20,866 bases of DNA. Source: Bacteroidales bacterium (GTDB taxonomy: Bacteria; Bacteroidota; Bacteroidia; Bacteroidales; VadinHA17). Positions within the stretch are counted from its first letter, which is position 1; each line of letters opens with the position of its first letter. The stretch lies in assembly GCA_025455505.1 (NCBI GenBank), contig JALOMK010000001.1:1-20866 (forward strand). The letters are read 5' to 3'. The translations under genes were made by a program, and so were the position numbers. The notes below the pieces were generated by a model that worked only from the letters and a program-made list of their open reading frames with translations, did no database searches and was not told the DNA's origin. Below, piece by piece: positions 15,702 through 20,866 of this stretch.

Positions 15702-18059
15702 ATGAAAAAGAGATTCTTTCCTTTGATCATCATTTCCCTCCTGGCGGCATGCACTTCAAAACCGGGAAACGATGCCGGTGTTCAGACAGGCATAATACAG
15801 AATCCATCTGCTGAAACAGTTGACGGGTCGGTTGTAAAAGGCTGGACCTTCGACCAGAGGGCCCGTAACGTGATTCATTTTTACGACAATGTGGCGCATG
15901 ACGGCACCAAAAGCCTGTTTATAAAAGCCGACAGGCCTGCTGCGGGCCGGTGGAGCACGAAGGTCCTTCTTAAACCCTGGTCGAAATACAGGTTCTCGGG
16001 CTGGATAAGAACAGAGAGCATTGTTTCCTCCTCAGGCAAGGGAGCCGGCTTCAGACTCGACGGGCTCAATGCTGAACCGAAAGGATTCACCGGGACAAAC
16101 GACTGGACGCTTGTTACATATGAGTTTGAAACCGGGAACGATGACTGCATGACGCTTGCCTGCGTGCTCGATCTTGAAAGGAACGGCAAGGGCAGGGCCT
16201 GGTTCGACGATATGAAGCTCGAATACATATCTTCCGAGAAGATTTCAACCGCCCTTTCCATTAATGCCGGCGCCAGGTCGGAACCAATGCCAGTATATAT
16301 TTACGGCCAGTTCATTGAGCACCTCGGTCGCTGCATCTATGGCGGCATCTGGGCTGAGATGATTGAGGACAGGAAATTCTGGTACATTCCGGGAACGAGG
16401 GAATCAGTATGGCGGATAGAAGGTGAAAAGTCTTTTCTGTCGATGGATGAAAAGGATGCCTTCACCGGTGCCCACACCCCTGTTCTGTCAGCTGAAAAAG
16501 GCAAAAAGGCAATTCTTGTACAGGAAAATCTTGGACTGAAGGAAGATCTTGATTATACAGGGCATATAGTACTCAAGTCAACCGGGAATATGGAAAAGGT
16601 TCTCGTGACCCTGAAATGGGACGATAACACCCAGACTGTTGAAATAAAGGACCTTAAGAGGAAATACGAGACCTTCCCTCTGTCGTTCAGGTCGAAGGAG
16701 CTTGTGCATGATGCTGTTTTATCAGTAGAACCGGTAGGGGAAGGGAAATTATGGGTAGGCACTGTATCGCTTATGCCTTCTGATAACATCGAAGGTTTCA
16801 GGAGCGATGTTATGACATTGCTGAAGGAACTTAACTCCCCTGTGTACCGCTGGCCCGGAGGCAATTTCGTGAGCGGCTACAACTGGCGCGATGGAATCGG
16901 CGACCGTGACCTCAGACCGCCGCGAAAGAACCCGGCCTGGCAGGGTGTGGAATCGAATGACGTGGGCATTCACGAGTTTATGCGTTTCTGCGAACTCCTT
17001 AATACCGAAGCGTATATAGCAGTGAATGCCGGCCTCGGGAATGCTGATGAGGCAATGGCGGAAGTTGCATACACCAATGCACCTGCTGACTCTCCCATGG
17101 GCAGATTGCGTACCAGGAATGGTCACCGGGAGCCCTGGGGCGTGAAATGGTGGTCGATAGGCAACGAGATGTATGGCGACTGGCAACTCGGTCATATGTC
17201 GACTGCGGATTTTGTAAAGAAAAACAACGAGTTTGCTGACAAGATGCGTTCGGCAGATCCTTCGATAAAGCTTATAGCGGTCGGTGACCTGGGCGACTGG
17301 GACAGGATGATACTTGCAAACAGTTCAGACAGGATGGATTATATCAGCGAGCATTTCTACAGGCAGGATTACCATGGCGGCGGCCTGATGACTCACATTA
17401 ACCAGATCCCCGATGCAATCAGGGAAAAGGCCGTGGCTCACAGGGAATACAGGAAGACAATACCCGCGCTTAACGGCAAAGATATAAGGATCTGCATGGA
17501 TGAATGGAACTACTGGTACGGCCCACACATATACGGTGAACTTGGTACCAGGTATTACTATCGTGATGCCATGGGAATTGCAGCCGGCATTAACGAGTTT
17601 TCGAAGCATTCCGATATAATCTATATGGCAAACTATGCCCAGACAGTCAATGTTATTGGCTGCCTGAAAACAAATACAACCCACTCGGTGCTCGACGCCA
17701 CCGGGCAGGTGCTGAAGCTTTACAGGCAAAAATTCGGCACAATCCCGCTTGAAATTTCAGGCGAGACAAGACCCCTTGACATAGGAGCAACACTTACGCA
17801 GGATGGCGACACGCTTACTCTTTCTGTTGTAAACCCGACATGGGAGAAAGTAACTTTCCCACTTGCCATCCAGGGTGCCTCAATGTCTGACAACGTAGAG
17901 AAATGGAGCATAGTCGCCCCGGATGATATGTCAACAAATGAACCCGGAAGAGATCCCGTTGTTGTAATCAAGGGGCCTGAAAAAGTAATTTCCGGCAAAC
18001 AGCTTGAAGCCGGTCCGGCAAGCATCAGCATTTTCAGGATCGCCCTTGAAAAACAATGA
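15702..18059 (+). CDS. GH51 alpha-L-arabinofuranosidase lipoprotein with N-terminal CBM-like domain
   Basis: A retaining alpha-L-arabinofuranosidase that removes arabinofuranose side chains from arabinoxylan, arabinan or arabinogalactan. The 785-residue protein has a canonical lipobox LLAAC with Cys17, so it is probably membrane-anchored. Residues about 25-180 resemble a CBM4/9-type beta-sandwich (GIIQNPSAE through AWFDDMKLEYI). The GH51 barrel follows, starting at YIYGQFIEHLGRCIYGGIW. The acid/base Glu489 lies in WWSIGNEMYG and the nucleophile Glu601 in CMDEWNYW. The C-terminal beta-domain (about 650-785) has the usual arabinofuranosidase C-terminal character (LDIGATLTQDGDTLTLSVVN). It sits 26 bases after the permease, and no terminator is evident between them. 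GH51 members acting on other substrates exist, but the arabinofuranosidase call is the most likely. Confidence 0.93.
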   Translation: MKKRFFPLIIISLLAACTSKPGNDAGVQTGIIQNPSAETVDGSVVKGWTFDQRARNVIHFYDNVAHDGTKSLFIKADRPAAGRWSTKVLLKPWSKYRFSGWIRTESIVSSSGKGAGFRLDGLNAEPKGFTGTNDWTLVTYEFETGNDDCMTLACVLDLERNGKGRAWFDDMKLEYISSEKISTALSINAGARSEPMPVYIYGQFIEHLGRCIYGGIWAEMIEDRKFWYIPGTRESVWRIEGEKSFLSMDEKDAFTGAHTPVLSAEKGKKAILVQENLGLKEDLDYTGHIVLKSTGNMEKVLVTLKWDDNTQTVEIKDLKRKYETFPLSFRSKELVHDAVLSVEPVGEGKLWVGTVSLMPSDNIEGFRSDVMTLLKELNSPVYRWPGGNFVSGYNWRDGIGDRDLRPPRKNPAWQGVESNDVGIHEFMRFCELLNTEAYIAVNAGLGNADEAMAEVAYTNAPADSPMGRLRTRNGHREPWGVKWWSIGNEMYGDWQLGHMSTADFVKKNNEFADKMRSADPSIKLIAVGDLGDWDRMILANSSDRMDYISEHFYRQDYHGGGLMTHINQIPDAIREKAVAHREYRKTIPALNGKDIRICMDEWNYWYGPHIYGELGTRYYYRDAMGIAAGINEFSKHSDIIYMANYAQTVNVIGCLKTNTTHSVLDATGQVLKLYRQKFGTIPLEISGETRPLDIGATLTQDGDTLTLSVVNPTWEKVTFPLAIQGASMSDNVEKWSIVAPDDMSTNEPGRDPVVVIKGPEKVISGKQLEAGPASISIFRIALEKQ

Positions 18060-18094
18060 TGAGGTTTTTAGATTAGGCGGAACCTGACTAACAA

Positions 18095-18104
18095 GTAAGC
18101 TTAC
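18095..18104. other. 10-bp palindrome just before the rRNA methyltransferase start
   Basis: GTAAGCTTAC is a perfect palindrome ending three bases before the ATG at 18108, where a ribosome binding site would be. A weaker inverted repeat (AGGTT 18062-18066 with AACCT 18081-18085) precedes it after the GH51 stop. Either could be a regulatory or transcript-end structure; neither is convincing alone. Confidence 0.2.
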
Positions 18105-18107
18105 CTG

Positions 18108-19502
18108 ATGCCATTTCCAGAAGCTTTCATAAAAAGGATCCGCACCCAGGAGTATATTGACAGCGATCTTCTGCTGAAGTCGCTGTCGGGGCCTCCTGTA
18201 GCCAGTATCAGGGTAAACCGGCAAAAGTGGACCAGGATTCCTGCCGGGTCAGAGCCCGTTCCGTGGTGCAATTCAGGTTATTATTTACCTTCACGTCCTT
18301 CATATACGCCAGATCCGTTATTCCATGGGGGATGTTATTACCCACAGGAAGCCTCGAGCATGTTCCTTGAGCAGCTTGTAAGAAGCTGTGAACTCCCGGC
18401 TGAGGGAGCCAGGGTTCTTGACCTCTGCGGGGCGCCGGGCGGAAAAAGCACCCACCTGGCACAGCTCATTGGTCCCCGCAATCTTCTTGTATCAAACGAG
18501 GTCATCAGGAGCAGGGCGGCCATTCTCTCTGAGAACCTGTCAAAATGGGGCTCGCCGAATGTGCTTGTCACCCAGAGCGATCCTTCCGCTTTTACTGAAC
18601 TTGAAGGATTCTTCGACCTTGTGGTTGTTGATGCTCCATGTTCGGGCGAAGGTATGTTCAGGTCGGAGGCAGTACGCGGGGAATGGTCTCCCGCAGTGAC
18701 TTCCCTCTGTTCAGAACGCCAGAAGAGGATACTCCAGGATGTCTGGCCTTCGCTGAAACGTGGTGGATTCCTTATTTACAGTACATGTACGTTCAACCCT
18801 GCTGAAAACGAGGAAAACATAAGGTGGCTGTGTGATACGCAGGAGACTGGTGCTGCAGGAATTGATACTTTACAATTTCCCGGCATCACCACGATCGATG
18901 CCGGCGGCGTGGCGTGCCATGCTTTTCACCCTGGTAAGACATTGGGAGAAGGATTCTTCGCGGCCGTCGTCAGAAAGACAGGGGGCTGTGAAAGAGCAGA
19001 GATATCAATAGGAAGGATTAAGAATAAAGGCATAAGGATTGCTGAAGCTGGCAGCCTCATGCGTATTGCCGATACTGAACCGGAAAGGCTGATTGAAGCA
19101 GGCCGGTCGTTTTACTCGATTCCTTGTTCAGCAGGTATTTACGCTTACCTGTCGCGCAGCCTTAATATAATCAAGCCAGGGGTAGAGCTGGGATCTTTTA
19201 AAAATGCCGACCTTATCCCGGCTCATGACCTTGCAATGTCGGTTATTCTGAAGCAGGGAGCTTTTGCAGAGGCAGAGGTCAGCCTTTCAGATGCAGTCAG
19301 CTATCTCAGGCTGGGTTCACTCAGTGCCAGGCTGCCGGAAAGAGGCTGGAATGTTCTGACGTGGAAAAGTGTAAGGCTGGGTTTTGTAAACAATATCGGA
19401 AGCAGGACAAACAATTACTATCCCAGGGGGTGGAGGGTCAGGATGGAAGTAACTTCACCGGAGGATATTGATATAATCAAATGGGATGAAGAAGGTAGTT
19501 GA
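18108..19502 (+). CDS. RsmF-type 16S rRNA (cytosine-C5) methyltransferase
   Basis: A SAM-dependent RNA m5C methyltransferase of the NOL1/NOP2/Sun family, likely acting on 16S rRNA in the cytoplasm. The 464-residue protein has an N-terminal RNA-binding segment (PFPEAFIKRI, ASIRVNRQK), the SAM motif VLDLCGAPGGKSTHLAQ, and two catalytic cysteines: Cys178 in DAPCSGEG and Cys227 in STCTF. In this family the latter forms the covalent RNA adduct and the former helps release it. The C-terminal portion (about 330-464) matches the RsmF/PUA-like tail (SLSDAVSYLRLG, WKSVRLGFVNN, NYYPRGWRVRM). The exact target base cannot be read from the sequence, so the RsmF name indicates family, not proven position. 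Its last 17 bases overlap the start of the anSME gene, which implies translational coupling. Confidence 0.92.
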   Translation: MPFPEAFIKRIRTQEYIDSDLLLKSLSGPPVASIRVNRQKWTRIPAGSEPVPWCNSGYYLPSRPSYTPDPLFHGGCYYPQEASSMFLEQLVRSCELPAEGARVLDLCGAPGGKSTHLAQLIGPRNLLVSNEVIRSRAAILSENLSKWGSPNVLVTQSDPSAFTELEGFFDLVVVDAPCSGEGMFRSEAVRGEWSPAVTSLCSERQKRILQDVWPSLKRGGFLIYSTCTFNPAENEENIRWLCDTQETGAAGIDTLQFPGITTIDAGGVACHAFHPGKTLGEGFFAAVVRKTGGCERAEISIGRIKNKGIRIAEAGSLMRIADTEPERLIEAGRSFYSIPCSAGIYAYLSRSLNIIKPGVELGSFKNADLIPAHDLAMSVILKQGAFAEAEVSLSDAVSYLRLGSLSARLPERGWNVLTWKSVRLGFVNNIGSRTNNYYPRGWRVRMEVTSPEDIDIIKWDEEGS

Positions 19503-20652
19503 TAAGAGGGAGTTCCAGGTATTTGCAAAGCCTGTCGGACCCCTCTGCAATCTTAAGTGCAGTTATTGTTACTATCTCGGGAAGCATCAGCTTTTTGAAG
19601 GGAGCTACAATTACAAGATGAGCGATGCGATACTCGAACAGTATATCAGGCAGCACATAGAGGCAACTACCGATTCAAACATTTTTTTCTCCTGGCACGG
19701 CGGAGAACCTCTAATGGCCGGCATCGATTTCTACAGGAAAGCCCTTTCACTGCAAAAAAAATACAAGCCTGCTGGCAGTAAGATCATTAACGGCATCCAG
19801 ACAAACGGGACTCTTCTGAACGGCGAGTGGGGAAAGTTACTGGCAGCGAACGGGTTCATTGCGGGAATAAGCATGGATGGTCCGGCCCGGCTGCACAACT
19901 GGTACAGGAAGGCCAAAAACTTTGAGGGAACCTACAGCAAGGTGAGGCTGGGTTATGAGATTCTCAGGAAGCATGGCATTAACCCTGAGATATTATGTGT
20001 TGTTAATGCGGAGAATGTGAAATTCCCGCTCGAAGTCTACAGGCATTTCAGGGCGATAGGAGCAGAGTACATTACCTTTCTTCCCCTCGTGGAAAGAGAG
20101 ACAGGTTCGGATGGGGGAGTAAGCAAGCGTTCGGTTGGCGCGCCGGACTTTGGAATCTTTCTTTCAAAAGTGTTCGATGAATGGACTGCAAATGACATCG
20201 GGCTTATCAAGGTACAGATTTTCGAGGAGGCTGCACGGACAGCCTTCAGCCAGGATCACACGCTCTGCATTTTCAAGGTAGACTGCGGTGGGGTTCCGGT
20301 TGTGGAGCATACAGGTGATTTCTATTCATGCGACCACTATGTTACTCCCGATTATCTTGTTGGTAACATTGCAAAGTCATCGCTGGCTTCGCTTCTTGAC
20401 AGCAGAAGGCAGAGAAAATTCGGGAGGGCAAAATCACAAACCCTCCCTCTCTATTGCAGGGAGTGCAATGTTCTTGCAATGTGCAACGGCGAGTGCCCCA
20501 AGAACAGGTTTATTGAGACTCCAGCCGGTGAACCGGGGCTCAATTACCTCTGTGAAGGATACAAATACTTCTTCAACCACTGCCTGCCGTTCGTAAACAG
20601 CGTAAAGGAGGCATGGCAGGCGCGTGTTGCCCGGGCACCCGGCCGTAAATAG
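19486..20652 (+). CDS. Anaerobic sulfatase-maturating enzyme (anSME), radical SAM/SPASM
   Basis: A radical-SAM enzyme that converts the active-site Ser or Cys of sulfatases to C-alpha-formylglycine without oxygen, in the cytoplasm before sulfatase export. The 388-residue protein opens with the cluster motif Cys21-x3-Cys25-x2-Cys28 in PLCNLKCSYCYYLG. GGEPL follows, as in SAM-binding motifs. The C-terminal SPASM region carries two further cluster sets: DCGG, SCDHYV (Cys282, with Asp283 equivalent to the proposed general base of anSMEcpe), CRECNVLAMCNGECPKNRF, and later cysteines in YLCEGYK and NHC. All are intact. The start ATG lies inside the end of the rRNA methyltransferase gene. It matches the serine-type sulfatase at 6401-7858, which needs such an enzyme; an anSME usually serves all sulfatases of the cell. 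It converges with the dienelactone hydrolase gene, with a two-base gap. Confidence 0.95.
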   Translation: MKKVVDKREFQVFAKPVGPLCNLKCSYCYYLGKHQLFEGSYNYKMSDAILEQYIRQHIEATTDSNIFFSWHGGEPLMAGIDFYRKALSLQKKYKPAGSKIINGIQTNGTLLNGEWGKLLAANGFIAGISMDGPARLHNWYRKAKNFEGTYSKVRLGYEILRKHGINPEILCVVNAENVKFPLEVYRHFRAIGAEYITFLPLVERETGSDGGVSKRSVGAPDFGIFLSKVFDEWTANDIGLIKVQIFEEAARTAFSQDHTLCIFKVDCGGVPVVEHTGDFYSCDHYVTPDYLVGNIAKSSLASLLDSRRQRKFGRAKSQTLPLYCRECNVLAMCNGECPKNRFIETPAGEPGLNYLCEGYKYFFNHCLPFVNSVKEAWQARVARAPGRK

Positions 20653-20661
20653 CCCTATTTA
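20646..20661. terminator. AT-rich palindrome holding both convergent stop codons
   Basis: TAAATAG-CC-CTATTTA is a perfect 7-bp inverted repeat with a 2-base centre. It contains the TAG of anSME (20650-20652) and, on the other strand, the TAG of the dienelactone hydrolase (20655-20657). As RNA it could fold into a 6-bp stem with a 4-base loop, which is weak but symmetric, so it might serve as a bidirectional transcript end. Chance is also possible. Confidence 0.3.
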
Positions 20662-20866
20662 AGCTTCTCCTTGAAGAAGGCAATGGTTCTTCCCCAGGCA
20701 AGCTTTGCAGCCTGTTCATTGTAGCGCTGCGGATTTGAATCGTTGTTAAAGGCATGCTGGGCCCCGTCGTACATGAATACCTGGTATTCCTTGTTGTTAT
20801 TCTTTAAAGCTTCTTCAAAGGCTGCAATGCCGGCATTTATTCCGGCATCGTTGCCTGCATAATGTG
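20655..20866 (-). CDS. Dienelactone hydrolase family protein, 5' partial
   Basis: Only the C-terminal 69 residues are in the window; the gene runs off the right edge. The frame reads HYAGNDAGINAGIAAFEEAL, then a strand with MYDGAQHAFNND, and ends in AAKLAWGRTIAFFKEKLK before a TAG stop. These are typical of dienelactone hydrolases (carboxymethylenebutenolidase family), alpha/beta hydrolases with a Cys-Asp-His triad. The His of QHAFNND is the catalytic histidine; the nucleophile Cys lies outside the window, and the acid may be the Asp of GND in the visible part. The natural substrate of such homologues in Bacteroidota is usually unknown. It is too short and lacks a start here, so a simple ORF scan would miss it. 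Confidence 0.85.
   Translation of the reverse strand, partial: HYAGNDAGINAGIAAFEEALKNNNKEYQVFMYDGAQHAFNNDSNPQRYNEQAAKLAWGRTIAFFKEKLK

Noticed and set aside
1..20866. Mobile element, CRISPR array, toxin-antitoxin or phage-defence genes
   Set aside because: I looked for transposases, terminal inverted repeats, regularly spaced repeats and small paired ORFs and saw none; all long frames are accounted for by metabolic or housekeeping genes.

Overview
The window looks like a chromosomal segment of a Bacteroidota bacterium, most likely a Bacteroidales/Marinilabiliales-type anaerobe or facultative degrader of complex glycans. This is inferred from the dense set of secreted carbohydrate-active enzymes, SPII-type lipoprotein signals, the near absence of Shine-Dalgarno sequences, a serine-type sulfatase with a radical-SAM sulfatase maturase, and an S9B dipeptidyl peptidase of Bacteroidota type. 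No rRNA, tRNA, CRISPR array, insertion sequence or phage gene was seen. Almost all the DNA is coding, and no gene-free stretch exceeds about 270 bases.

Left block (1-9846, all +): a tightly packed run of exported enzymes. In order these are a GH95 alpha-L-fucosidase/alpha-L-galactosidase (5' end outside the window), a dipeptidyl peptidase IV, a divergent PL8-type polysaccharide lyase, a serine-type S1 sulfatase, a lipoprotein of the GH-A clan (GH5-like) and a DUF1080 (3-keto-disaccharide hydrolase/GH16-like) protein. The first four are separated by only 2, 9 and 6 bases, so they very probably form one operon. A strong hairpin in the gap 9847-10003 closes the block.

Middle block (10004-18059): a GH3 beta-glycosidase with an inserted PA14 domain (+), converging with a CE7 acetyl-xylan-esterase-like gene (-) whose stop codon is two bases from that of GH3. 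After a 267-base divergent control region come an APC-family amino-acid permease (+) and a GH51 alpha-L-arabinofuranosidase lipoprotein with an N-terminal CBM-like domain (+).

Right block (18108-end): more general cell functions. An RsmF-type rRNA m5C methyltransferase overlaps by 17 bases an anaerobic sulfatase-maturating enzyme (anSME). The anSME converges with a 5'-truncated dienelactone hydrolase gene on the - strand, again with a two-base gap.

Working together: the GH95, GH51, GH3 and CE7 activities would remove L-fucose/L-galactose, L-arabinose, xylose/glucose and acetyl groups. PL8 would cleave a uronic-acid-containing backbone or branch. The sulfatase would remove sulfate after its active-site serine is converted to formylglycine by the anSME at the other end of the window. 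The target therefore looks like a decorated, acidic, sulfated and perhaps peptide-linked polysaccharide. The enzymes could also act on several different glycans. No SusC/SusD pair or hybrid two-component regulator is present here, so uptake and sensing genes must lie outside the window.
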